Shown here: in pieces, positions 1-7,234 of the stretch
Layout of the letters: each line of letters begins with the position of its first letter
Position numbering within the stretch: the first letter of the stretch is position 1
DNA from: Palsa-739 sp035532535
GTDB lineage: Bacteria; Actinomycetota; Thermoleophilia; Gaiellales; Gaiellaceae
Assembly: GCA_035532535.1 (NCBI GenBank)
Contig: DATKQT010000036.1
Location: 1 to 64,000, forward strand
Direction: 5' to 3'
DNA: 64,000 nt
The notes under the pieces: generated by a model
Databases searched by the model: none
What the model saw: only the letters and a program-made list of their open reading frames with translations
What the model was told of the DNA's origin: nothing
Position numbers and translations under genes: made by a program

Positions 1-853
1 CGCCTGCGAGAAAGCCTCGCTCCGCCGCCTCCGCCACCAGCTCGACATGTGACCTTCCCAGCAACGCCCGCGCACTGTCGACACCGGCGAGCGCAAGTAG
101 GAACATCGCCTCGCGCAACTGCGGGGACGCGCTTTGGAAGAGATCCTCGGCGAAGAAGCGGTAGAGATCGTCGGGCGGAAGACCCGCCGCCACGTTTGCG
201 CCGCCTCGCATCGCCGCGAGCCCGATCACGGCCGGCCACCCGCGGGCTTCGACGACGATCTCCTCGCCGTCGCCGCCGAGCACCGCTCGCGCCTCCTCGT
301 CCGTGAACGCAAGCGCGTCCATCTCGACCACCGTCGCCTCCCCGTAGACGACGCTCCGCGCCGGCAGCCAGCTTGGCCGCTCTCGGCTCGTGATGACCAA
401 CCGGGACTTCGTCAGCCCCACGAGCTCCTCGAAGAACGCCTCCGCGTCCGCCGAGCCAAGCGCATGGTGGTAGTCGTCGACGACGAGCACCCAATCCGCG
501 CCGGGCGCGCCGCCGCTCACCGCCTTCGCCAGGCCGCGGGCGTCGTGGCCGCGCGCGGCGAGGATCCGCACACGCTCGAGCATGTCGGTGCGAGGAGGAT
601 CGCCCATCGCCGCGAGGACCTCGGCCAGCCCGACCGAGAACCCGGCGACGTCGATCATCGCCGGTCCGCCGGTGTACCAGCCGACCCGCTCCTGCTCGCC
701 CGTCCACTCGCGCGCAAGGGTCGTCTTCCCGTACCCCGCCGGCGCGAGGAGCAGGATGATCCGAGCCCCAGCGTCATCCAGGAGCCTGGTCAACCGTGGA
801 CGCTTGATGATGACCTGCGTCCTCGGCGAGGTTGTGACTGTGCCCTCGTGCAT
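1..853 (-). CDS. MalT/LAL-like ATP-binding regulator, 3' part beyond the window
   Basis: The minus strand is open from an ATG at 853 to the window edge (284 codons, no stop). The N-terminus looks like the NTPase module of large LuxR-type (MalT/LAL) activators: Walker A APAGYGKTT at about residues 37-45, a Walker B-like VLVVDDYHH at about 122-130, and a sensor-like LVITSRERP near 152-160. In that family ATP binding and an inducer control a C-terminal HTH, which would lie outside the window. It follows a stand-alone LuxR HTH gene (987-1253) on the same strand, separated by a GC hairpin. The ligand and targets cannot be seen. Family assignment is fairly sure; whether the missing C-terminus carries an HTH is unknown. 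Confidence 0.75.
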   Translation of the reverse strand, partial: MHEGTVTTSPRTQVIIKRPRLTRLLDDAGARIILLLAPAGYGKTTLAREWTGEQERVGWYTGGPAMIDVAGFSVGLAEVLAAMGDPPRTDMLERVRILAARGHDARGLAKAVSGGAPGADWVLVVDDYHHALGSADAEAFFEELVGLTKSRLVITSRERPSWLPARSVVYGEATVVEMDALAFTDEEARAVLGGDGEEIVVEARGWPAVIGLAAMRGGANVAAGLPPDDLYRFFAEDLFQSASPQLREAMFLLALAGVDSARALLGRSHVELVAEAAERGFLAG

Positions 854-950
854 TCCGCCTGCCGGGCTGCCGCACGCCGGGGGTTTTCTCCCTGGCCTCT
901 CCTCCTTGCCTGCCGATTGTGGACGACTTCGGGCCCCGTGAACAGGGGGC

Positions 951-980
951 CCGCGCCCGGCCGCAAAGGGCCGGGCGCGG
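951..980 (-). terminator. GC-rich hairpin between the HTH gene and the ATPase gene
   Basis: Perfect 12-bp stem (CCGCGCCCGGCC, 951-962, pairing with 969-980) and a 6-nt loop, seven bases after the stop of the HTH gene on the minus strand. No U-tract follows, so this is a candidate terminator or attenuator rather than a classical intrinsic one. Confidence 0.5.
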
Positions 981-986
981 TCGCCG

Positions 987-1253
987 TTAGCCCCCGACGC
1001 CGGCCGGAACCGGCGCGAGCTCGCGGGCGAGGGGATCCTGGCCCGTGAGCGTCCTGAAGGCGGCGGGAATCTGCCGCCGCCGGGGCACGCCGAGCTTCAG
1101 GCGGAGCGCGTCGCAATGCGCCTTCGCCGTCCGCGGCGAGATGCCGAGCCTGCGCCCGACCTCGTCGTTCGAGCATCCGAGCGCAATCAAGCCGACGACC
1201 TGGAGCTGCCTCTGCGTCAAGGCGGGAGGCGTGCCTGTGAGGGTCGTGCTCAT
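987..1253 (-). CDS. Stand-alone LuxR/GerE-type HTH protein, 88 aa
   Basis: An 88-residue protein made almost only of a LuxR-type DNA-binding domain: LTQRQLQVVGLIALG at about residues 12-26 and the recognition part LGISPRTAKAHCDALRLKL at about 36-54, followed by a short tail. There is no receiver or sensor domain. Family knowledge: such minimal GerE proteins bind DNA as dimers. It lies just upstream of the MalT-like ATPase on the same strand, so the two could be separated halves of one regulatory system (inference). A TAGCGT hexamer (1267-1262) stands 8 nt before the ATG and no Shine-Dalgarno is visible, suggesting a leaderless mRNA. Confidence 0.85.
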   Translation of the reverse strand: MSTTLTGTPPALTQRQLQVVGLIALGCSNDEVGRRLGISPRTAKAHCDALRLKLGVPRRRQIPAAFRTLTGQDPLARELAPVPAGVGG

Positions 1254-1261
1254 GGCGCGGC

Positions 1262-1284
1262 ACGCTACGCCGCCCGAGGCGGCG
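1262..1284 (-). terminator. Hairpin after add, abutting the -10 of the HTH gene
   Basis: CGCCGCC-CGA-GGCGGCG (1268-1284) forms a 7-bp stem about 33 nt after the adenosine deaminase stop, a candidate terminator without a U-tract. The TAGCGT hexamer that serves the downstream HTH gene (1267-1262, minus) begins directly at its end, so termination and initiation are packed into 23 bp. Confidence 0.45.
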
Positions 1285-1316
1285 CCGGTATCGGTCGATG
1301 GGAGTATTGGCGCGGG

Positions 1317-2327
1317 CTAGACCCGGGCGGCGCGGAACCCGCCACGCACGAAGCTCGCCTCGTGGCCGCGCGCGTTCGCCTCGTCCAGCTCGTCCTGGCC
1401 GAGCGCGCCGATGCGCAGGAGCAGGTCGAACTCGTCACGCAAGTGTGTCCGCATCATCTCCGGCCCGTCCGTCGCGATGGTGAACCGGACGCCGTTCTCC
1501 ACGAACATGCGAAAGACCGTGCGCACCGCATCCTCGTCCGCAAGAGCCTTCGTCAGCAGGTTGGACGTCGGACAGATCTCGAGCACGACCTCCGACTCGC
1601 GTAGCTCGCGCATCAGCTCGGCGTCGCCGGCAGCGAGGATGCCATGGCCGATCCGGTCGGGGCGCAGCACCTCGAGCACCTCTCCGATCTCCTGCCGCCC
1701 GAAGTCGCCGCCCTCTTCGCCCACGTGGATGGTGACGCCGAGGCCGGCGCTGCGCGCCTCCTCGATCATCGGCTGCACGCTGCGGTACTCGTACCGCGCA
1801 TGCCCCGGACGTGGGCCGGCGATGTCGACGCCGACGATCCCGCGCGACGACCACCCGATCGCCTTCTCGACGATGACTTCGTTCTGCCGCTGCGTGAACG
1901 TCCGGTCCATCATCAGGATCAGCCCGGCGCGAACCTGCGGATACTCGAGACTCGCACGGTCGAGCCCGCGGATGGCGGCGAGGATGATGTGGTCGAGGTC
2001 GCGCTCGCCGCCGCGGTTTCGCTTCATCGGGTTGAAGCGCACCTCGAGCGTCGTGATCCCCTGCGACCGGTACGCGCCGCCGATCGCCTGGTGCACCGAC
2101 GTCTCCACCGCGATCGGGCTCGACTGGATCAACTCCGTCCAGTGGTAGATCTGGTCGAGCGCGTCGAGGTCGGGCACGCCGCGCGGGTCGCTAACCGTCA
2201 CGAGCCGGTCGAAGTCCCAGTAGTCCTTCACCGGCAGCGCGATGCCCTGCTCGTGCGCGAGCGTCCAGAGGATGTCGGACGAGACCGAACCGCCCAGGTG
2301 CGTGTGCAGCTCTGCCAGACCGTCCAT
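1317..2327 (-). CDS. add: Adenosine deaminase family protein
   Basis: Cytoplasmic zinc hydrolase of about 336 aa that would deaminate adenosine or a related purine nucleoside. Metal and catalytic signatures are in order: HTHLGGS near the N-terminus, HVGEEGG mid-protein, RIGHG, and ATDGP in place of the common TDDP near the C-terminus. A longer frame runs upstream, but homology begins at ATG 2327, where TATGCT (2339-2334) sits 6 nt ahead. The gene is divergent from a 109-aa protein whose own -10 overlaps. The altered TDGP motif leaves the exact substrate (adenosine or a modified or alternative nucleoside) open. Confidence 0.85.
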   Translation of the reverse strand: MDGLAELHTHLGGSVSSDILWTLAHEQGIALPVKDYWDFDRLVTVSDPRGVPDLDALDQIYHWTELIQSSPIAVETSVHQAIGGAYRSQGITTLEVRFNPMKRNRGGERDLDHIILAAIRGLDRASLEYPQVRAGLILMMDRTFTQRQNEVIVEKAIGWSSRGIVGVDIAGPRPGHARYEYRSVQPMIEEARSAGLGVTIHVGEEGGDFGRQEIGEVLEVLRPDRIGHGILAAGDAELMRELRESEVVLEICPTSNLLTKALADEDAVRTVFRMFVENGVRFTIATDGPEMMRTHLRDEFDLLLRIGALGQDELDEANARGHEASFVRGGFRAARV

Positions 2328-2333
2328 CGTCCG

Positions 2334-2341
2334 AGCATAAT
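2334..2341. promoter_or_regulatory. Overlapping divergent -10 boxes, add and the 109-aa gene
   Basis: Minus strand: TATGCT (2339-2334) then 6 nt and the ATG of add. Plus strand: CATAAT (2336-2341) then 7 nt and ATG 2349. The hexamers share four base pairs, so RNA polymerase can occupy only one promoter at a time. Neither start has a Shine-Dalgarno, as expected for leaderless messages. Confidence 0.55.
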
Positions 2342-2348
2342 CCGACGG

Positions 2349-2678
2349 ATGCTGGCCACGCCTCCGTGCCCGGTCCACGTTGTCGGGAAGCGCGTCGTCA
2401 ATGCTTCCGGCCGCACCGTTTACACGGATCCGGACTATCAGGCCGTCACGCATGAGATCCGGTGCAGCGGCCGCGCCGTCTGGATCATGTTCCACGGCGG
2501 CGCCGCGTCGAGCCAGGAGGCGTACGTCCTCGTCCGCTCGGCCGACGGCGGACGGACGTTCCACCGCTACGCGGTGCCCGCGCTCACTGGTTACGGTGCG
2601 ACTCTCCGCTCCGACGGCGTCTCCGGCTCGACCGTGACGATCAGCGCCAAGGGACGCACGGCGACCGTTCACACGTAG
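2349..2678 (+). CDS. Hypothetical protein, 109 aa
   Basis: No confident family. The 109-residue product has no clear signal peptide or membrane segment. It contains RSADGGRTF at about residues 63-71, which resembles the Asp-box turn of BNR/sialidase-like propeller repeats, and is rich in Ser/Thr/Gly beta-type sequence. ATG 2349 is chosen because CATAAT stands 7 nt upstream and the add gene begins on the other strand just before it. The 3' end overlaps the MATE gene by 10 bp in convergent orientation. It may be a remnant or a small relative of exo-alpha-type propeller proteins; this is weak. Confidence 0.5.
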   Translation: MLATPPCPVHVVGKRVVNASGRTVYTDPDYQAVTHEIRCSGRAVWIMFHGGAASSQEAYVLVRSADGGRTFHRYAVPALTGYGATLRSDGVSGSTVTISAKGRTATVHT

Positions 2679-3970
2679 CCGACGACCGCCCAGCGTCTCC
2701 CGGCGAAGCGCGCCGCGAGCAGGACGAGCCGGGCGGCGATGAGCACGTCGAGCCCCGCCCACACGCCGATGATGCCCCAGTGCAGCTCGAGCGCGAGCGC
2801 GGCGATCGCGATGTACACGGCGCTCGCCGCGAGCATCGACCACATGAGGTACGCCGTGTCGCTCGCGCCGATGAGGATGCCGTCGAGCGCGCAGACCGCG
2901 CCGCCGAGCGGCTGCATCAGGGCGAAGAGCGGCCACAGCTTCGCCGCCTGCGCAAGCACGGCGTGGTCGCTCGTGAACGCGCGCGGGATGACGTGCCCGA
3001 GCGGCAGCAGCACGAGTCCGAAGACGCCGCCGACGACGACCGACCAGGCGATCATCCGCAACGCGGCCGCGTGCGCGCCCGCAGCGTCCCCGGCTCCAAG
3101 CATCCGGCCGACGATCACCTGCCCCGCGATCGCGATCGCGTCGAGGAGCAGCGCGAGAAAGATGAAGAGCTCGAACGCGATCTGGTGCGCCCCGAGCTCC
3201 GCGTCACCCATCCGCGCGAGCACCGACGCCGCGACGAGGAACGACGCGTACAGCGCGGTCGTGCGCACGAAGATCTGGCGTCCGACGCGAACCATCGGCC
3301 GCATCTCCTCCAGGCTCGGACGGCGCGATGCGGCGCGCGGGCGGAGGAGCTCGCGCGCGAACGCGATACCCATTCCCGCCTGCGCGATCGCCGTTCCTGC
3401 CGCCGACCCGGCGATTCCCCAGTGCAGCCCGTACACGAACACGAGCTCGAGAACGATGTTGACGAGGTTCGCCGCCACGACGATCTCGAGCGGGCGGCGT
3501 AAGTTGGACACGCCGCGCAGGTAGCCCTGTCCGCCGAGCGCGATGAGCGCGGCAGGCAGTCCGATCGCCGCGATGCGGAAATACACGAGCGCGTCGTGGC
3601 CCGACTGCCCGTGCCCGCCGAGTGCGCGCAACAGAGGCGCCCCGGCCGCCTCGCACAGCACGAGCAGCGTGACGCCGATCGCGAGCGACACCCAGAGCGC
3701 CTGCGCCGCGAGGCGCGCGGCCCGGTCGTGCTGTCCCGCTCCGGTCGCGCGGGCGACGACCGCGGTCGTCCCGTACGTGAGGAAGTTGAAGATCGTGAAC
3801 ATTCCCGCGAGCACGGTGCCTGCGAGCCCGAGCGCGGCGATCTGCGGACGGCCCAGGTGGCCGACGATGGCCGTGTCGGCGAGGACGTACAGCGGCTCCG
3901 CAGCGAGCGCGCCGAGGGCCGGCAGCGCCAGCCGCAGGATCTCCCGGTCGTGAGGCGAGCGGAGGCGCAC
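2669..3970 (-). CDS. MATE family efflux transporter (DinF-like)
   Basis: A 433-aa polytopic membrane protein with about 12 hydrophobic segments and the MATE N-terminal pattern LALPALGALAAEPLYVLADT followed by IVGHLG. The second half repeats the organisation of the first, as in this family. These cation/drug antiporters export toxic compounds with H+ or Na+; the DinF branch is favoured by the early LADTAIVGHLG block. The start is GTG 3970, with TATCGT 9 nt upstream overlapping the -10 of the divergent glycosyltransferase gene. The substrate is not predictable. Confidence 0.9.
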   Translation of the reverse strand: MRLRSPHDREILRLALPALGALAAEPLYVLADTAIVGHLGRPQIAALGLAGTVLAGMFTIFNFLTYGTTAVVARATGAGQHDRAARLAAQALWVSLAIGVTLLVLCEAAGAPLLRALGGHGQSGHDALVYFRIAAIGLPAALIALGGQGYLRGVSNLRRPLEIVVAANLVNIVLELVFVYGLHWGIAGSAAGTAIAQAGMGIAFARELLRPRAASRRPSLEEMRPMVRVGRQIFVRTTALYASFLVAASVLARMGDAELGAHQIAFELFIFLALLLDAIAIAGQVIVGRMLGAGDAAGAHAAALRMIAWSVVVGGVFGLVLLPLGHVIPRAFTSDHAVLAQAAKLWPLFALMQPLGGAVCALDGILIGASDTAYLMWSMLAASAVYIAIAALALELHWGIIGVWAGLDVLIAARLVLLAARFAGRRWAVVGYV

Positions 3971-3979
3971 TGCCTGCCG

Positions 3980-3987
3980 ACGATAAT
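3980..3987. promoter_or_regulatory. Overlapping divergent -10 boxes, MATE gene and glycosyltransferase
   Basis: Plus strand: GATAAT (3982-3987), 6 nt, GTG 3994. Minus strand: TATCGT (3985-3980), 9 nt, GTG 3970. The gap between the two starts is only 23 bp and is filled by these boxes. Confidence 0.5.
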
Positions 3988-3993
3988 GCTCAC

Positions 3994-5112
3994 GTGAAGG
4001 TAGGCATCGTCGTTCCGTACTCGTGGTCGTTCTGGGGAGCCGTCGTCGAGCACGCAGAGCTCCAGTCCGAGGCGCTGCGCCGCCAGGGCTGCGAGGTCAA
4101 GACGATCATGGGCAACGATCCGCCCGGCCAGTTCACGCGCGCGCTGCACCCGCGCCACGGCCGCGACGGCCCGCCGCCGCCCGACGTGATCCCGATCGGC
4201 CGCTCGGTGATCGTCCCCGCGAACGGATCGCTTCCGAACGTCATCCTCAGCCCGCGATCGATCCTCCGCGTCCGCCAGGTGCTCGAGCGCGAGCGCTTCG
4301 ACGTGCTCCACCTGCACGAGCCGATGACGCCGATTCCCTGCATCGCCGCGCTCGCCCTGTCCCGCGGCCCCATGGTCGCGACCTTCCATGCCAGCGGCGA
4401 TCTGGGCTGGATGCACCTCGCCAAGCCCACGTGGGGCTTCCTCGCCGACCGGCTCGACCGTCGCATCGCCGTCTCCGAGATGGCGCGCGCGTCCGCGCAG
4501 CGCTGGCTGCCCGGCGAGTACGAGATCGTCCCGAACGGCGTCCTCATCCCGCCCGCTGCCGATCCGCAGGGCCGCGCGCACCGCATCGTCTTCGCCGGCC
4601 GCCACGAGCAGCGCAAGGGCCTGCACGTGCTCCTGAGCGCCTGGCCGGACATCCGCGCGCGCACGGGGGCGGACCTGCACGTCGTCGGCGCCGACCCGCT
4701 CCGCGTGCGGCTGCTCATGCGGCGCCTGCGCATCCCGGACGACGGCATCGAGGTGCTCGGCTTTCTCGATCAGGATCGCTTCACCGCCGAGCTGACAGGA
4801 GCGAAAGCGCTCGTTGCACCCTCGCTCGGCGGCGAGAGCTTCGGGATGGTGCTGACGCGCGCGCTCGCCTGCGCGACGCCGGTCGTCGCATCCGACATCT
4901 CCGGGTACCGTGACGTGATGACGCCGGAGACGTCGGTGGCGTTCCCGCCCGGGAACGAGCACGCGCTCGCGGACGCGGTCGTGTCGCTTCTTGCCGACGA
5001 GCCGCGCCGCGCCGGCATGGGCGCCGCGGGACGCGAGCTCATGCAGCAGCGCTACGCGTGGGACGCGATCGCGGCCAGGCTCGTCGGCATCTACGAGTCC
5101 GCCGCGGCGTGA
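3994..5112 (+). CDS. GT4 glycosyltransferase, PimA-like
   Basis: A 372-aa GT-B glycosyltransferase. The N-terminus MKVGIVVPYSW, the block DVLHLHEPMTP and the following MVATFHAS match phosphatidylinositol mannosyltransferase PimA. The C-terminal donor site has the GT4 E-x7-E pattern in GGESFGMVLTRALA, then TPVVASDISGYRDV. By family it would transfer mannose from GDP-mannose to a phosphatidylinositol lipid at the inner membrane face. GTG 3994 is set by the GATAAT box 6 nt ahead. It overlaps the next membrane-protein gene by 4 nt (GTGA), so the two are co-translated. Another acceptor lipid is possible. Confidence 0.85.
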   Translation: MKVGIVVPYSWSFWGAVVEHAELQSEALRRQGCEVKTIMGNDPPGQFTRALHPRHGRDGPPPPDVIPIGRSVIVPANGSLPNVILSPRSILRVRQVLERERFDVLHLHEPMTPIPCIAALALSRGPMVATFHASGDLGWMHLAKPTWGFLADRLDRRIAVSEMARASAQRWLPGEYEIVPNGVLIPPAADPQGRAHRIVFAGRHEQRKGLHVLLSAWPDIRARTGADLHVVGADPLRVRLLMRRLRIPDDGIEVLGFLDQDRFTAELTGAKALVAPSLGGESFGMVLTRALACATPVVASDISGYRDVMTPETSVAFPPGNEHALADAVVSLLADEPRRAGMGAAGRELMQQRYAWDAIAARLVGIYESAAA

Positions 5113-6176
5113 GCCGCATTCGCCCGCCGAAGTCGCTCTGGGCACGAGTCGCGCTCACCCTCGTCTTCATGGGCGCGGTGTTCGCGCTCTTCTGGTGGCG
5201 CGGCCCGAGCTTCCGCGCGATCGGTGACGCGTTCACCGCCGTCGTGTGGGAGTGGATCGTCGTGGCGATCGCGTTCAACCTGCTCTCCGTGGTCGTGCGT
5301 GCGCTTGCGTGGACGACGGTCATCCGCTCGGCAATGCCGGCGCCGCATCCGAAGCCGCTGACGGTCTTCTCCGCGTTCTCGGTCGGCCTCTTTGCGAACG
5401 CAGTGCTCCCAGGGCGCATCGGCGAGCTCGCGCGGGTTGCCGTCCTCACGCGCAAGCTGCCGCGCCGGAAGGGGCTGTGGGCCACGCTCGTCGGCACGGT
5501 GCTTGCGCATCGCGTGTTCGACATCGTCCCGGTGCTGCTGCTCATCATCTACGTGCTCATCACCGCGAAGGTGCCGGCGTGGGCGATCACCATCCTGGCC
5601 GCGGTCGTCGGCATCGGCGTCGGGTTGTTCACGTTCACCCTCGTGAGCGCGCGCACCGACCACGGCCTCCGCAACGACGGAGTGGGTGCGGTGCGGCGCG
5701 TCGTCGCGATGGCGCGGCAGGGCCTCGGCGTGATGCGCTCGCCGCTCGGGATGGCGCTCGCGATCTCGTTCCAGATCTCCGGCTGGGTCTGCCAGTTGTT
5801 CGCCGTGTACACGGCGATGCGCGCGTTCCACATCCACGCGCCGCTTCCGGCCGCGGGCGTCGTCCTGCTCGTGATGAACGTCGTCACACTCTTCCCGTTC
5901 TGGCCGGGCAACATCGGCGCCGTCCAACTCGCGATCGCGGCGCCGCTGTCGGCGAGCTACGGCGTCGCGTACGCGCGCGGCGTTGCGTACGGGTTCGGCC
6001 TGCAGGCGATCGAGGCCTCGGTCGGCATTGGGGTCGGCCTGATCTTCCTCGCGCGCGAGGGGCTCTCGGTCGCGATGCTGAAGGTCATGCCGTCGGCCGC
6101 GCAGGCGGAGCTGCCGAACGCGGGAGAGGAGAGCGACGATCGTGCCGAGCGCGAGCGCGCTCGCGTGTCCGGCTAG
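5109..6176 (+). CDS. UPF0104/LPG-synthase-TM-like membrane protein
   Basis: About 355 aa with some eight transmembrane segments and the family signatures LFANAVLPGRIGELARV and FPFWPGNIGAVQLAI. It belongs to the AglD/MprF transmembrane superfamily, whose members flip or help transfer lipid-linked groups. GTG 5109 overlaps the stop of the PimA-like gene, which suggests translational coupling and a joint role in making or moving a mannolipid (inference). The charged C-terminal tail overlaps the glycerate kinase start by 35 nt. Confidence 0.8.
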   Translation: MSRIRPPKSLWARVALTLVFMGAVFALFWWRGPSFRAIGDAFTAVVWEWIVVAIAFNLLSVVVRALAWTTVIRSAMPAPHPKPLTVFSAFSVGLFANAVLPGRIGELARVAVLTRKLPRRKGLWATLVGTVLAHRVFDIVPVLLLIIYVLITAKVPAWAITILAAVVGIGVGLFTFTLVSARTDHGLRNDGVGAVRRVVAMARQGLGVMRSPLGMALAISFQISGWVCQLFAVYTAMRAFHIHAPLPAAGVVLLVMNVVTLFPFWPGNIGAVQLAIAAPLSASYGVAYARGVAYGFGLQAIEASVGIGVGLIFLAREGLSVAMLKVMPSAAQAELPNAGEESDDRAERERARVSG

Positions 6177-6954
6177 CCTCAAGGGCGTCCTCTCCGCGCG
6201 CGAGGCGGCAGCTGCGCTCGCGCGCGGGCTCGGCGATTGCGATCAGCTTCCGCTGGCCGACGGGGGAGAAGGGACGGCGGACGTCGTGCCGGGAGTCGTC
6301 GAGGCGGCGTCGGTCATCCCCTTCGATCCGGTCCGCCTCAATCCGTTCACCTCGAGCCGCCCGTTCGGCGAGCTGCTCGCGTCGTTGCGCGTCGACCGGC
6401 TGATCGTCGGCCTCGGCGGCACCGCGAACATGGACGCCGGCGCCGGCCTGCTCGAGGTGCTCGACACGCTCCCGCCCACGATCGTCCTGTGCGACGTCGC
6501 GACGACGCTGTACGACGCGCCGCGGTTGTTCGGGCCGCAGAAGGGCGCGACGCGGGAGCAGGTCGTCGAGCTCGAATCCCGCTTTCGCGCGGACGCGCGG
6601 CTCGCGCCGTATGCGCACCTTGCCGGCTCGGGCGCAGGCGGCGGCCTGGGTGCTGCGCTCGCCTCCCTCGGAGCCGAGCTCGTTCCGGGCGCGGCCACCG
6701 TGCTCGACCTCGTCGGATTCGATCCGACGGCGTACACGCTCGTCGTCACGGGGGAGGGGCGCGTCGACGCGACGACCGCCGAGGGCAAGGTCCCGTTCGA
6801 AGTAGCACGCCGCTGCCGTGCCGCCGGCGTTCGCTGCGTCGTCTTCGGCGGCATCGTCACCGAGCGGCTCCCGGGCGTCGAGACGGTCGAATTGTCGGGC
6901 GACCCCGCGCGCGCCGCCGCCGATCTGGAGGAACTAGGGGCGCGCATACGCTGA
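6142..6954 (+). CDS. Glycerate kinase, compact form
   Basis: Recognisable glycerate kinase (GlxK/GK-I family) motifs: PASLKGVLSA and LADGGEGT near the N-terminus, GGTANMDAGAG, FGPQKGA, SGAGGGLGAAL and VTGEGRVDATTAEGK. It would phosphorylate glycerate with ATP. At 270 aa it is about 100 residues shorter than usual: the segment that normally follows the ADGGEG motif is nearly absent. All recognised phosphate-binding motifs remain, so it may be a functional minimal version. GTG 6142 lies inside the previous gene, 35 nt before its end. Whether it acts on D-glycerate or another substrate is not clear. Confidence 0.8.
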   Translation: MPSASALACPASLKGVLSAREAAAALARGLGDCDQLPLADGGEGTADVVPGVVEAASVIPFDPVRLNPFTSSRPFGELLASLRVDRLIVGLGGTANMDAGAGLLEVLDTLPPTIVLCDVATTLYDAPRLFGPQKGATREQVVELESRFRADARLAPYAHLAGSGAGGGLGAALASLGAELVPGAATVLDLVGFDPTAYTLVVTGEGRVDATTAEGKVPFEVARRCRAAGVRCVVFGGIVTERLPGVETVELSGDPARAAADLEELGARIR

Positions 6955-6962
6955 CGGCGGGG

Positions 6963-7005
6963 GAGTCCGGCAGAGCAGACGGACGCGCGGGAGACCCGCG
7001 CGTCC
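6963..7005. repeat. Dispersed intergenic element, copy 1, with strong hairpin
   Basis: 37 nt here (6963-6999) match 59050-59086 at 34 positions. The copy contains GGACGCGCGGG-AGA-CCCGCGCGTCC (6981-7005), an 11-bp perfect stem with a 3-nt loop. It lies between the convergent glycerate kinase and xseB genes, so it could work as a bidirectional terminator. Confidence 0.55.
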
Positions 7006-7030
7006 TGAGGGTCGGCATCGCAAGCGACGA

Positions 7031-7234
7031 CTAAGGCCGCGCCTGCTCGACGCGGCGGGCTAGCTCCTCGACCTTGCCCTCGGCGGCGTCGAGGCGCGCG
7101 CGGCAGAACGCGTACAGCTCCTCGCCCCGCTCCCACAGCTTGATCGCTTCGTCGAGCGACGCCTGGCCCTGCTCGAGGCGCGCGACGATCTGCTCCAGCT
7201 CGGCCTGCGCCTCCTCGAAGGTCGGCTCAGCCAT
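7031..7234 (-). CDS. xseB: Exodeoxyribonuclease VII small subunit
   Basis: A 67-aa protein with the family core TFEEAQAELEQIVARLEQGQ followed by a second amphipathic helix (LWERGEELYAFCRARLD). XseB forms multimers that complete exonuclease VII, which degrades single-stranded DNA in both directions in mismatch repair and recombination. ATG 7234 gives the expected length and overlaps the end of xseA by 8 nt, the normal xseA-xseB arrangement. Confidence 0.95.
   Translation of the reverse strand: MAEPTFEEAQAELEQIVARLEQGQASLDEAIKLWERGEELYAFCRARLDAAEGKVEELARRVEQARP

Noticed and set aside
2328..2936. A 203-codon N-terminal extension of adenosine deaminase.
   Set aside because: Arg-rich, crosses the divergent promoter and the 109-aa gene, and lies before the homology start HTHLGGS.
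6963..6999. Glycine or other known riboswitch, suggested by the GCGGGAGACCC stretch.
   Set aside because: The remaining conserved aptamer parts are missing and one copy lies between convergent genes.
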